Below, one piece after another: positions 10,906 through 21,005 of a stretch of 64,000 nucleotides of DNA; within the stretch, counting starts at the first letter, position 1, and the number at the start of each line of letters is the position of its first letter. Under the pieces are notes generated by a model. The model saw only the letters and a list, made by a program, of their open reading frames with translations. It was not told where the DNA came from and searched no databases. Both the position numbers and the translations under genes were made by a program. Source of the DNA: Acanthosoma haemorrhoidale (taxonomy: Eukaryota; Arthropoda; Insecta; Hemiptera; Acanthosomatidae); NCBI GenBank assembly GCA_930367205.1, contig OV884014.1, positions 108,099,638 to 108,163,637 on the forward strand. Direction: 5' to 3'.

Positions 10906-11489
10906 CAGTTCACAGTAACTAAACATAAACTAAGGTTAAATTATAAAACAAATGTATTGTCTTTCCACAACTAATAATTTCTTCTTTATTAAAAAGGCGC
11001 TTATGACAGCTCTAAGATGTCATATTCAGTTATTTCCACAATGATAAAAAAATTTTACCTGTGCATATGGAGACAAAGTAAATTATATTATTATACATAA
11101 AAATAGTCACAATTAGTAAGTCAAATATAAATTACATCCTACGAACTGTAGTGAGCTGTACTTAGTTTCGTATTGTCTTTCTTCTACTACAATTTAATTT
11201 ACTTAAAATACAACGCATATGTAGTAAATAATTAAAATTCAAAAAAAGCAAAATAAAAAACTACCAAATAACCATTAAAAATTATTATTATTAAATTATT
11301 GTGTTACATGACTTGAACAACCCACATAATAGTGGCGCAATGAGATTGATAGATAGTTGTGTTTTTAGTATGTTTTAATAATTTTTGATGGTTTTAATTG
11401 CTAATTCAATTTTTTATTTTGTTTTTTTGAATGGAGATGACAGCTTAGAGATGTCTAAAGCGCTTTTTCAATAAAGAATGAAAATAAAT
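10906..11489. other. AT-rich DNA, no gene seen
   Basis: Very AT-rich sequence with homopolymer runs and no recognisable feature. Confidence 0.5.
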
Positions 11490-12326
11490 TATCAGTTGTG
11501 CAAAGACAATAAATCTGTCTTATAATTTAAATATATTATTTCACAATCCGGCATTAATCATTTAATAAACTAAGGTTGTTTTTTTTTCTTTTTAGTTCAT
11601 AATTTATTATGATGTACTCACTAATATTCAACTGATAGTTTTTTAGTTTGATAAGTTAGTTCGTGAAATGGTTAAAACAATTATAAGCTAGGATTATTTA
11701 AAATATATTTGTAGCGACCGCTAACTACATAAGATAAATCACCCTATACTCTATTGCATATATATTGTAAGCAAAAGTAAATAACATGAACTAAATGTAT
11801 TATAAACAGATATAAATCATTGTGAATGTGTTAAGCAATAAAAGGCGGAAGCCAACTAAGTCACACGAGACAGGTCATAAACAGTCATTAACATAACAAC
11901 CCTTTTGGGCCCTCTCTACCTCCAGGGCTTGTCCCCTGGCCGGGTAGTAAGGCGGCGATCAAGTTCCTCACCAGGTGTGCGTGGGACCCACCGCCGGCTT
12001 AGACCCTTGCAGCCTCCCAGCAGGAGAGGGGAGAGTGTACTTAAGCCAGGGCTCCTGGCCCTGAAAATTAGTCTCTTAGTCTCTCGTGGCCTTTACTCGT
12101 GACGCTTGCTTGGTTTCCGCTCGAACTCTGAAAACTTGACTAATTCTTTATGAAACCTCTGTACCTCTTCTCTTGAACATAGTGCATTGTCGGGGCACAT
12201 GCCTATCATAAATGGAATCAGATAGTAACGCCGTCATGGAACGATTGTCCGGGTTATAAACTCGAACTATCCGCACTTGTCACCAGGGCTAGGGTGATCA
12301 GGCACCCCCTAGTGACGACCCGACAA
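11490..12326 (+). repeat. Modular dispersed repeat, copy A
   Basis: The left part (11490-11890) is close to identical with 20108-20518. The right, GC-richer part (from GGGCCCTCTCTACC at about 11909 to GTGACGACCCGACA at about 12326) is shared with 45720-46127. The left part includes an AATAAAAGGCGG motif near 11838 that could be a polyadenylation signal. The class is unknown; a solo LTR or a non-autonomous LTR element is possible but unproven. No coding potential was recognised. Confidence 0.75.
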
Positions 12327-12329
12327 TAT

Positions 12330-13550
12330 TCTTCTCATATTTTCTATAATTTAAATTATGAATTTTATAATTTTTTTGCTGAAATCCTAGTATATCCTGT
12401 TAATTTTGTAAAATAACAATGAATTTCATTTTTGACCAAGCGAATATTGACAATGTTATTTACACACTTATATCCTTTAATTGAGTGAACATTGCTAAAA
12501 ATTTACCACCGAACATTTGTGATCGGTCCTAAATCAAAAGGAACATTTTTGTATTTGATTGCTGAGAGCTTGGGGATAAAATAAAGTTGTTTATTGTCTG
12601 CAATAAATATGTCAAAATGGTGGTACAGTAATTTAGTATGGTACAAATCCGAGTTAAAGTCGAACATATAGCACATATGACGTTCCTGTGTTGTTAATTA
12701 TTACTTCTGTTCAAACCCTACGTTGCTATTCAGAAGAGACTTTTATGATATTCTTTCAAAGCCAGAGAGGCACTAACGAACCGAAAAGTGACCTCATCAG
12801 AGTATCGCCTTTCGCCGAGCGTACACAACTGCAGACACACTGAATAGGAGGATGGAACAAACCCGACATACCTGTCTTCAATTACATTAATTAATTTGTG
12901 AAGAGGGGCCCCCTGCAAAGACTCCCCCCCCCCCAAGCAGCAAATTTCTCTAATGAACCCATCACGGCCTCTTCCTCCACACTGAGATCTGTGTCCTCCA
13001 CAGCCGGAGATCCTCAATTAAGATATTCTTTGTTGATTCCTCACACTGGGGTAGATGGCTTCGAGTAGGTGCTGTGAGAGCAGGATTTTCACAAGCATAC
13101 CACAGCCATTGCGCCCTTAAAATAACTATAGTTCTTGCAATGACATTATTTATGTACTTCAGTACTTTAGTAAATTACTAATAGGTTATACTTTCATGCA
13201 GGCATGAGTCTTCATATCCTCCTATTTCGGCCATAAAAAACATGAATGAAATAAGTTAATATCTTTTAAACCACTTTTGTCGATTTTTCTTTATCGTTTC
13301 TTCATTTCTTACAACCTTTGCATATTGTCTTTAATCTCAATTGAATAGTTGAAATTATTATAAATGAAATAAAACGATGGCTCTTTTCAATAATGGCGCA
13401 TCATTCATTTACCAGATCAATTCATGATCGTGGAAATATAATTACTACTACAGATTATTTATCTTAATTATATTAACACTAAAATAATATTGGCAGATCT
13501 ACAAAGTCATCTTTTTCGGATTTAGCATTAACATACACTCTCAATACTAT
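12330..13550. other. Intergenic DNA, no gene seen
   Basis: No gene or repeat recognised. A C-rich homopolymer lies near 12925. The open stretch at 12730-13017 (minus) has no known domain. Confidence 0.5.
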
Positions 13551-13552
13551 TA

Positions 13553-13662
13553 CACAGGTGGCCTGAAAAGTTTCCGACCTCAACATGAAGATGATAATAA
13601 AATAAATAAAAGCTAGTGAAATAAAAGCTTTGTTAGGTCGGAAACTTTTCAGACCACCCTCG
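13553..13662. mobile_element. MITE derived from the mariner at 3108-7724
   Basis: This 110-bp element is flanked by TA on both sides and consists of little more than the two ends of the mariner family. The left half matches the transposase-5' end (TCCGACCTCAACATGAAGAT, then AAATAAAAGCTAGTGAA) and the right half matches the opposite end (CTTTGTTAGGTCGGAAAC, then TTTTCAGACCACCCTCG). It is therefore an internally deleted, non-autonomous derivative that would need transposase from a full-length relative. Confidence 0.9.
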
Positions 13663-13664
13663 TA

Positions 13665-14049
13665 TACTTATTTTTCTCCATTCAAATACTTATTACTTTA
13701 CGTTTTAAATACAGCTGTCGTATCTTTGAGTCCGAATAACAAGAGTGCATCTCTATTTCCAAGTAACATCTGACTCATGGCAAGACAAGTAGTCTAGACC
13801 CCAAAGTACTGTACAATGCCATAGCCTATTAAATTGTTATTATATTATAAAATTCTTACCACGGCCTAATCAATCAATGGCACAAGAATATATTTGGTTC
13901 AATATGTTGTAGCGTTTGTTTGAATATCGGTTTAGGTCGATGAAAAGGGATGTTAATTTATCATCAATTATGTTAACGGACAACATTTTAACATACCATG
14001 TATGTCTGCATCAGGTAAGCTGTTCCTGTATTCTACCAAAGGTAATAGA
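13665..14049. other. Intergenic DNA, no gene seen
   Basis: Nothing recognisable between the MITE and the LTR element. Confidence 0.5.
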
Positions 14050-14054
14050 CAAAG

Positions 14055-14237
14055 TGTTATGTATAATTAAAACTAATGACTATTTAATATAATTGAAACC
14101 CTTATATCATGTAACCATTATTTGTAACCTTGTTGTAACCTTTATATAAATATACTTCATGTTCTCGCTCCAAGCCACGTGTTCGTTATCAATTATTTTA
14201 TTACCCGTTTTTCCCCATGATTTATCTAAACATATCA
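14055..14237 (+). repeat. Left LTR
   Basis: 183 bp, TGTTATGTATAA ... AAACATATCA. It appears identical to the right LTR. It contains a TATATAAATA-like box near its middle that could serve as the promoter. Confidence 0.93.
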
Positions 14238-14425
14238 ATTGGCGACGAGAAAAAACTGATTAAACTATCCGAGTTCAAGTTCGCGGACATTGCCGGTAGT
14301 TCGTATTCCTTGTATACGAGGTAAGTCGTAATTTTTACCGCGAGTGCTTTTCCGTTGTACTTTTTCGCTGTTTTATCCGTTTTCTGTTTATTTATCGTTC
14401 GGATTAATTATCAAGATCATCAAGA

Positions 14426-14520
14426 ATGGATGCACAACAATTTCAAGAATTCATGGGTGTGCTTACATCACTTCTAAGCTCTCAAACATCAAGTAAACAA
14501 GACCCCAACAAACCCAACGT
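14426..14520 (+). pseudogene. gag N-terminal remnant of the LTR element
   Basis: An ATG at 14426 begins about 32 codons (MDAQQFQEFMGVLTSLLSS, continuing to about PNKPNV) that look like the start of a Gypsy gag. At about 14520 the sequence jumps into reverse-transcriptase-derived sequence in a different frame, marking the internal deletion joint. Confidence 0.7.
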
Positions 14521-16662
14521 CTTGCTGACCACGACCTACATGTCAACCAAAGTAAGTGTTCTTTCTTTGAAGAAAAAATTGAGTACCTAGGTCATGTTGT
14601 GGAGCACAACCAGATTCGAAAATCCCCTGAAAAAGTTCGAGCTGTCAACAATATGCCATGCCCTAAAGATGCTGACGGAGTTCGTAGATTTCTGGGACTT
14701 CTTACATACTACTCACGATTCATTCCACAATTTTCAGCCTTGTCATTCCCCCTCCGCAGGTTGTTGCAGAACAATCAACGATTTTCATGGACAAGTGATT
14801 GTGAAGCCTCCTTTTTGAAATTAAAGGCAGAGCTTTGTAGTGACCGCGTTCTGATTCCATTTGACCCTACTTTACCAGTCATGCTTACATGCGATGCAAG
14901 CCCAGATGGCGTTGCAGCAGTCCTAAGCCACCCCGTAGATGATACTGAAAGACCTATTGCCTATGCTTCCCGCTCACTCTCATCTTCAGAAGCTAATTAT
15001 AGCCAGCTAGACAGGGAAGCTCTTGCTATTATTTTTGGTGTAAATCATTTTTATGATTATGTTTTTGGCAAACAGTTCACCCTAGTAACTGACAATCAAC
15101 CACTATCAAGAATTTTTCAGCATAATAAACAATTGCCACGCATGACAAGCGCACGATTGTTGCGATACGCCTCATTCCTGTCAGGATTTGATTATAAAGT
15201 AAAATTCAAATCTGGCGAAGAAAATAAGAATGTTGATTGCCTTTCACGAGCTCCTGCTCATGCTATCCATACATCAACGGACACCTTGATGGGAGAAGAA
15301 GTTCACCAAATTTTTTCTGAACAAATTGTTCATATCTCAAGCAATAAAGTTACATTTGAGACTATTCAAGAGGAAACCAAGAAGGATCCGGAACTCAAGA
15401 AAATCATCGAGTCACTAAAAAACGACTGCGTGGACTCAGAATTTACACTGCATGAAGATGTCATCTTCCGCCAAGATCGTATTGTCATCCCTACATCCCT
15501 TCGAAGTCAAGTTATATCAGAACTTCATGAAACACATCTAGGGATCATGAAAATGAAACAATTAGCCCGAAAATATGTTTACTGGCCTGGAATTGACAGT
15601 CAGATTGAGCGACTTGTCAAGAGTTGTGAGCAGTGCGCCCTTACAAGATCGGCTCCACCAAAAGTGCCAGTTCACCCTTGGGATGAACCATCCGAGAATT
15701 GGGAACGAGTCCATATAGATTATGCTGGACCGTTCCAGGGCCATTATTTCCTTGTTTGCATAGATGCTAAGTCAAAATGGGCGGAAGTGGAACCTATCAA
15801 AGAAGCACCTACCACGTCCTCAACCATAAATCTTCTCAGAAAGATTTTTTCAACGCATGGATTCCCAAATCAGCTTGTTTCAGATAACGCTAGCATTTTC
15901 CAGAGCGAAGAGTTTCATCTTTTTTGCCACACAAACGGAATTTTTCAAAAATTTATAGCCCCTGGCCATCCAGCAACTAATGGCCTTGCTGAACGCAATG
16001 TGCGGACACTTAAGGATAAGTTGCGGGCCTTGTCAAATGACGATACCCCTATGCCAGAAAAAGTCACAAATATCCTATTTCATTACAGATCAACTCCCCT
16101 TGCTAATGGCTCCTCACCTGCTGAGTTATATTTGAAAAGAAAATTCCGAATCCGCCTGGATGCCTTGTTACCAACCAAACCACACTCTTCTCAGTCAACG
16201 CGAGTTACCAGAAGATTTTTTCATGTGGGGGAGAGAGTGCAAATCCGTGTCTTCAAAAATAACAAACCAAAGTGGGAGTTTGGTGAGGTGACGCAAAGGT
16301 TGGGTCAACAACATTACCTTGTCCGCCTGGACGAATCAAGGAGAATTTTCAAGCGTCACATAAATCAACTGAGAAACACCCTTGTACAAGCAAAAAAGAC
16401 TGTTTCATTTGGCCCTTCTCAGTCTTATGAAATTCCTCGAGCTCCAGGTCCACCTCAGGAACCTCACACTCAATTTGCACCTCATGATCTTCCAGATTCA
16501 TCTCCAACCGAGCCAGCTTCAGCTGTGCCTCCTCATGATCTTCCAGATTCATCTTCAACCGAGCCTTTTCTTCAGACTCCTCTATGTCCCATCAACAGAC
16601 CTGTTCGTCAGAGAAGACTCCCAGAAAGGTTTCGAGATCCTAACATATCACTTCAGTATTGA
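14521..16662 (+). CDS. Partial Gypsy pol: RT end, RNase H, integrase
   Basis: An open frame of about 713 codons without its own start. It enters at the RT C-terminus (LADHDLHVNQSKCSFF, then IEYLGHVV, RFLGLLTYYSRFIP). RNase H follows (LTCDASPDGVAAVLSH with Asp codon 14893-14895, YSQLDREALAI, VTDNQPLS). The integrase has an HHCC finger (HETHLGIMKMKQLARKYVYW ... CEQC) and a DDE core (VHIDYAGPF, LVSDNASIF, GHPATNGLAERN). The C-terminal tail is Pro/Ser-rich with a duplicated HDLPDSS(P/S)TEP motif. No env gene is present. The integrase motifs are intact, but without protease, RT and a start codon the element cannot act alone. The pattern fits the Mag-like branch of Gypsy, by inference. Confidence 0.9.
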   Translation, partial: LADHDLHVNQSKCSFFEEKIEYLGHVVEHNQIRKSPEKVRAVNNMPCPKDADGVRRFLGLLTYYSRFIPQFSALSFPLRRLLQNNQRFSWTSDCEASFLKLKAELCSDRVLIPFDPTLPVMLTCDASPDGVAAVLSHPVDDTERPIAYASRSLSSSEANYSQLDREALAIIFGVNHFYDYVFGKQFTLVTDNQPLSRIFQHNKQLPRMTSARLLRYASFLSGFDYKVKFKSGEENKNVDCLSRAPAHAIHTSTDTLMGEEVHQIFSEQIVHISSNKVTFETIQEETKKDPELKKIIESLKNDCVDSEFTLHEDVIFRQDRIVIPTSLRSQVISELHETHLGIMKMKQLARKYVYWPGIDSQIERLVKSCEQCALTRSAPPKVPVHPWDEPSENWERVHIDYAGPFQGHYFLVCIDAKSKWAEVEPIKEAPTTSSTINLLRKIFSTHGFPNQLVSDNASIFQSEEFHLFCHTNGIFQKFIAPGHPATNGLAERNVRTLKDKLRALSNDDTPMPEKVTNILFHYRSTPLANGSSPAELYLKRKFRIRLDALLPTKPHSSQSTRVTRRFFHVGERVQIRVFKNNKPKWEFGEVTQRLGQQHYLVRLDESRRIFKRHINQLRNTLVQAKKTVSFGPSQSYEIPRAPGPPQEPHTQFAPHDLPDSSPTEPASAVPPHDLPDSSSTEPFLQTPLCPINRPVRQRRLPERFRDPNISLQY

Positions 16663-16739
16663 TGTCCCCTCACAAGATACATACTTTTTGATTCATGGTA
16701 CTATTTTAATGTTAATAGTTCTTGAATAGTGGGGGAGAC

Positions 16740-16922
16740 TGTTATGTATAATTAAAACTAATGACTATTTAATATAATTGAAACCCTTATATCATGTAAC
16801 CATTATTTGTAACCTTGTTGTAACCTTTATATAAATATACTTCATGTTCTCGCTCCAAGCCACGTGTTCGTTATCAATTATTTTATTACCCGTTTTTCCC
16901 CATGATTTATCTAAACATATCA
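16740..16922 (+). repeat. Right LTR
   Basis: 183 bp, matching the left LTR with no difference seen by eye, and followed by the CAAAG duplication. Confidence 0.93.
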
Positions 16923-17019
16923 CAAAGATATAATGCCTCCTCATATTTCTCTAGCCTACTTTTTATTATAAATTAGATACTTGCTAGACTATAACAGAAA
17001 CTGAGAGGTTTAAGATTGT

Positions 17020-17025
17020 TTTATT
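17020..17025 (-). terminator. Candidate poly(A) signal of the RMND1-like gene
   Basis: AATAAA on the minus strand, about 190 nt after the stop codon at 17217-17219. Position and sequence fit a cleavage/polyadenylation signal; this is not tested. Confidence 0.55.
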
Positions 17026-17063
17026 GGAAATTGTCGAAAGTTTGTCTGTGTTGAAGTACAAAG

Positions 17064-17077
17064 TATGCAGGAGTGCA
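17064..17077. repeat. 14-bp inverted repeat, 3'-flank arm
   Basis: TATGCAGGAGTGCA on the plus strand. The perfect reverse complement is at 18267-18280, so the arms bracket the RMND1-like ORF. Confidence 0.8.
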
Positions 17078-17216
17078 AGGTAAAAATGTGAGACACGGGA
17101 ACACATTACCACACAAATACTGGCGATAGCTTCTTGAGAAAGACGGTTGGAAAAGACTGGCACAACACATGTATACCACAAAGCTATACCACGACGACGG
17201 TCAAGTGCTAACTTTT

Positions 17217-18263
17217 CTAAAATGCAAATTTGCAAATGGCTACTATCAATCCTACCAAAAGAAGTGTGAGTCCTGCTTTCTGGTAGAGGACATTCTGGCG
17301 GAAGGCGAAGTGGACGAACAGGAGATTGGCAAAGCGCTCGCAAAGCCGCACGTTGTCGTCAAGTGATTTCAGCTTCTTCGGCAACCGGAAGTAGACCAAA
17401 GTGTTGTTCATCGACTCCTTCTCACTGTCCGCCTCGAACTCCTCCAGAAGACGACACGGCAGGAGAAGCGAGTCCGTCGACTGCTTGATTGTGTGCTTAG
17501 TCGTGCAGGCAAGCCCGGCCGCGAGGATCACTTGGTGCTGACTTACACCCAACTTCTTGCCTCTCTTCATGTTCGCGGCTGCCTCCGCTATCTTGCAGAC
17601 GTGTCCTTCCAGGAGGTGCTCCATCGCCAACACCTTGGACGATAGAGCCACCGCGGTGGATATCAGCAGCCTGTTGAGGCCTACCATGTCTTGACTCTTG
17701 CCTTCCACGCCGAAATAGAGGGTGTTGTCATGGAGATAGCTTGACTTGCAATCCTCTGCTAGTTTGTACTGCAGCAGTTCCTGCGAGCTCTTCACCATCC
17801 GATAGTTGTAGGGCCACTCCTCGAACTCTTTGATGAGCAGCAACATCTCTTGGCGCTGGTTGTGCGTCAGGTTCCACATGACGACGGTGCCGACATCGAA
17901 GCAGAAGACGTGGCTACAGTCCCCTTCAACAGGTGACGTAGCCTTGAAGTGGAGTCCGTTGCTTACCCCCGTCTCCAGGGGATCGTCAGTGGTCAGCTCA
18001 CAGGCCTTGTACTTGCACTGCTTACCGATGGCACACAATAGCGACTTCAAGTCATAGCGGTCCGCTGTAGTGTACGCAGCGAGGCTGAGGCATTGATCGT
18101 TCTTCAGGACCTCCACCTGTTTGTGCCGCTTCTGGTCCTTGAGGTCCTCCTTGCTACCACATCGCGGAGGAGGGTCCAGACATCTTCGGGTACTGCTGCG
18201 TTTGATGAACGCAATCCATGGCTTCCGCGGGCAAAGACACATCAGATGTCTCACAGAGAACAT
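17217..18263 (-). CDS. RMND1: RMND1-like mitochondrial protein (DUF155), intronless
   Basis: A single 348-codon frame. Residues 1-28 are rich in Arg/Lys and lack acidic residues, as in a mitochondrial targeting peptide. The DUF155/RMND1 region starts around residues 62-78 (AAYTTADRYDLKSLLCAI) and includes HVFCFDVGTVVMWNLT (118-133), the position of the FxFREGxVVxWN-type motif, then a long helical part (195-320) and a C-terminal membrane segment (331-346, GLTLLLVGLIVAICKFAF). RMND1 proteins anchor in the inner mitochondrial membrane and support mitochondrial translation. Canonical motifs such as the INLxSDLLDTPDFYW block are strongly altered, so this is a divergent homologue. The lack of introns allows a retrocopy or fast-evolving paralogue. 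The ATG at 18263 is preceded by TGCAGAA. A 14-nt sequence just upstream is complementary to one in the 3' flank. Confidence 0.72.
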   Translation of the reverse strand: MFSVRHLMCLCPRKPWIAFIKRSSTRRCLDPPPRCGSKEDLKDQKRHKQVEVLKNDQCLSLAAYTTADRYDLKSLLCAIGKQCKYKACELTTDDPLETGVSNGLHFKATSPVEGDCSHVFCFDVGTVVMWNLTHNQRQEMLLLIKEFEEWPYNYRMVKSSQELLQYKLAEDCKSSYLHDNTLYFGVEGKSQDMVGLNRLLISTAVALSSKVLAMEHLLEGHVCKIAEAAANMKRGKKLGVSQHQVILAAGLACTTKHTIKQSTDSLLLPCRLLEEFEADSEKESMNNTLVYFRLPKKLKSLDDNVRLCERFANLLFVHFAFRQNVLYQKAGLTLLLVGLIVAICKFAF

Positions 18264-18266
18264 TTC

Positions 18267-18280
18267 TGCACTCCTGCATA
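18267..18280. repeat. 14-bp inverted repeat, 5'-flank arm
   Basis: TGCACTCCTGCATA on the plus strand. On the mRNA strand this lies 4-17 nt upstream of the ATG and could pair with the 3' flank copy at 17064-17077. Confidence 0.8.
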
Positions 18281-18299
18281 GTGTGATTTGTGGTTTGTA

Positions 18300-18935
18300 A
18301 TTTGTGAAGAGATTCAGATCATTTTTTTAATTTTATATGTTGTAGGTGGGTAACCTAGTCTGTAGTTTTAATGATTTATAACAGCTGTTCTGCATTTGTT
18401 GGCCTGTTCAATAATGTTTTTGGATCTATCGATTGTGTCATTAGGGTTTCAAAATAAATATTTATTTCACAGCAGAACACTTGAGTATGAGCGATAGCCA
18501 CTAATAAATATGTTTACAGAGAAATAATCTATTGTGTAATAACTTGTTTCGCACGTGCCATACAGAATACTAATCGGCGTTTGACAAGACATTTTTGCCA
18601 ATTTTATTTTTTTTTCTTATCCTTCTTTTTTTGAACAAATTAATGAGCTTTTGATTCCTAAAACACCAAGAAATAGCAAAATTGAGAAGTTTCCAATTAC
18701 TTCATATTTTAAGCAGAACTTCGGGTATGTGTTATTCAAAGCCGTTATAAGGCGTTTTCGATAAAACTGCAGTTTCTGTAAATTGTAACACTGGGAACAT
18801 GGTGCTCGTACACTGAACATTCAAGGCTCGGTTGTTTTCAAAATACAAACAGGCATTTTGTCACCGCTGAGCAATCCCACAAGAAAAAAAAAGGGGAGGG
18901 GATAGTAGTAGGGTATTAGTTAAATAATGTAAGGA
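18300..18935. other. Upstream flank of the RMND1-like gene, no gene seen
   Basis: AT-rich. It should include that gene's promoter, but I see no decisive motif. Confidence 0.4.
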
Positions 18936-18940
18936 AGAAT

Positions 18941-19144
18941 CGATGTTTAGTTACTGGAGGGTAATTTTCGATGTTTAGTTACTGGAGGATAATTTTCGAT
19001 GTTTAGTTACTGGAGGGTAATTTCCGATGTTTAGTTACTAGAGGGTACTTTTCCGATGTTTAGTTACTGGAGGGTAATTTCCTATGTTTAGTTACTGGAG
19101 GGTAATTTTCGATGTTTAGTTACTGGAGGATAATTTCCTATGTT
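18941..19144. repeat. 28-bp minisatellite, about 7 units
   Basis: Seven full units and a partial eighth of a 28-bp repeat (core GATGTTTAGTTACTGGAGG, then GTAATTTTC). Variants are mainly at the G/A after GGAG and the terminal TC/CC/CT. One unit carries an extra base. Noncoding. Confidence 0.95.
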
Positions 19145-19149
19145 CGCAA

Positions 19150-19940
19150 TGGTAAATCTAGTTTGCCTGAGGGCAGTCCATTCACTTGTGAAGTCATAGG
19201 TCAGAGACAATTAAAGTTATAATTTACTCTTAATGGTAAAGCACACATAAGTTATTGGTAACGCAAAAACATTTCAATCGTAGAAGAAAGAAGAAAAATA
19301 TTTTGAACAAAGAGGAATTTCTAGGTTTTTATAAATCGATATTTGTGCTTTAAACAATGTTTGATCAGCTATTAATGCTGCTTGTGTCATTTAACCGATG
19401 TAGTTAGACAGGAAATGTGATGAGCACATAGCGTGCCCTCGTTATTGTGGGAACAATATATCGATTATTAAAGGCAGTTTGGGCTAGGACATACGTGGGC
19501 CATTAGATTTAAATACTATCTTAGGATCCGGCAGATCCTTCTGCTTTCGATCGCTCATTGGCGAGGGACATTTCCCCTGTACAGGGTCGATGGGGGAATC
19601 CATTGTGAGCGAGAACCATGTGTATATACAACAGAGGAGATATATTAAGGCATAACCAACAGAATGTAGCTATAATCTACCACAGCTAGCCGGCTACAAT
19701 AAAACAGGTTAATCCCTATGAGGTCACATCTCAGCCTAATCCACATATTAGGCTAAGTCGTGGTCGAGCGAGACTCAGCTTTGGGCATTAGTGGTAGATA
19801 ATGTATGTGCATTTTAACAGGGCCTTCATTTATGGCACCTCTACGGCATTTAATTTATAGTCTAAGATTTGTAATGTTTTATTTATAAATATTCAAACGA
19901 TTAATTTCCTAGCTTTATAGGATCTCGCTAAGCGGAATTA
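19150..19940. other. Intergenic DNA, no gene seen
   Basis: A short hairpin (AGCCTAAT, 6 nt, ATTAGGCT) lies near 19730. Nothing else is recognised. Confidence 0.45.
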
Positions 19941-19949
19941 AAAAAAAGT

Positions 19950-20644
19950 TAAATCACCCTATACTCTATTGCAACCCTTAGTTATGGTTGTTACAAAAAT
20001 GAAAATTTTTAACCCACGATGAAAATTTTTCACAACATTTAGTGAAGCTTGAAAATAAATCAACTTCATTCCGGTATGTGTGTCTCTATTAGCGAGAATA
20101 TATATTGTAAGTAAAGTTGTGCAACGACAATAAATTTGTCTTATAATTTAAATATATTTTTCACAATCTGGCATTAATCATTTAATAAACTAAGGTTGTT
20201 TTTTTTTCTTTTTAGTTCATAATTTATTATGATGTACTCACTAATATTCAACTGATAGTTTTTTAGTTTGATAAGTTAGTTCGTGAAATGGTTAAAACAA
20301 TTATAAGCTAGGATTATTTAAAATATATTTGTAGCGAACGCTAACAAAATAAGATAAATCACCCTATACTCTATTGCATATATATTGTAAGCAAAAGTAA
20401 AATAACATGAACTAAATGTATTATAAACAAATATAAATCATTATGAATGTGTTAAGCAATAAAAGGCGGAAGCCAACTAAGTCACACGAGACAGGTCATA
20501 AACAGTCATAAACATAGCAACCCTTAGTTATGGTTGTTACAAAAATGAAAATTTTTAACCCACGATGAAAATTTTTCACAACATTCAGTGAAGCTTGAAA
20601 ATAAATCAACTTCATTCCGGTATGTGTGTCTCTATTAGCGAGAA
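19950..20644 (+). repeat. Modular dispersed repeat, copy B, with 126-bp direct repeats
   Basis: The interior (20108-20518) is shared with 11490-11890. Two 126-bp direct repeats, at 19973-20098 and 20519-20644, differ at only one position that I could see and both begin AACCCTTAGTTATGG. Each follows the dinucleotide GC. The terminal direct repeats recall a very short LTR (TRIM-like) element, but the ends are not TG/CA and no target duplication is evident. Confidence 0.75.
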
Positions 20645-20937
20645 GTATCAATAGAAAATATCCCTTTTTGTTTCTAATTCTGACATCTGCTATATACGGT
20701 ATACTAAAGCAGAACCCTTAGATCAAATGCAATTGTGTTTAAAACTCGAGGGTATTTGAGTTTCTCCGATCTGCCAAAATAATACCTGAGTGTTGGTGGC
20801 ATAATAAGTGTTCTATAATAAAGGCAGTGTTTTAGAGAATACAGTACAAACCATTAGTGACCTAAAGGATGAATTTAGCTGAGCAGAGACAACCTCATAA
20901 ATATATTTATTTCAGTTTATAATAAATTCATTTTTGT

Positions 20938-21005
20938 CAAACATAGATATTGTTAGTGTAGCATAATTGAACAAACATAGATATTGTTAGTGTAGCATAA
21001 TTGAA
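20938..21005. repeat. 34-bp perfect tandem duplication
   Basis: Two adjacent identical 34-bp copies (starting CAAACATAGATATTG), at 20938-20971 and 20972-21005. Confidence 0.95.

Larger units (their letters stand above)
14055..16922 (+). mobile_element. Gypsy-type LTR retrotransposon, internally deleted
   Basis: Two 183-bp direct repeats (14055-14237 and 16740-16922), starting TG and ending CA, bound the element. I found no difference between them by eye. A perfect 5-bp target duplication CAAAG (14050-14054 and 16923-16927) flanks it. A primer-binding-type sequence (ATTGGCGACGAG) follows the left LTR and a purine tract (AGTGGGGGAGAC) precedes the right one. Inside, only the start of gag and the end of pol remain; protease and most of the reverse transcriptase are gone. 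Identical LTRs mean recent insertion, so the deletion probably predates or accompanied it. Confidence 0.95.

Noticed and set aside
11905..12102. Open frame similar to one at 45602-45865
   Set aside because: Both lie in copies of the same GC-rich repeat tail. The similarity is of DNA, with no domain.
16984..17343. 119-codon frame on the minus strand
   Set aside because: It overlaps the end and 3' flank of the RMND1-like gene in another frame.
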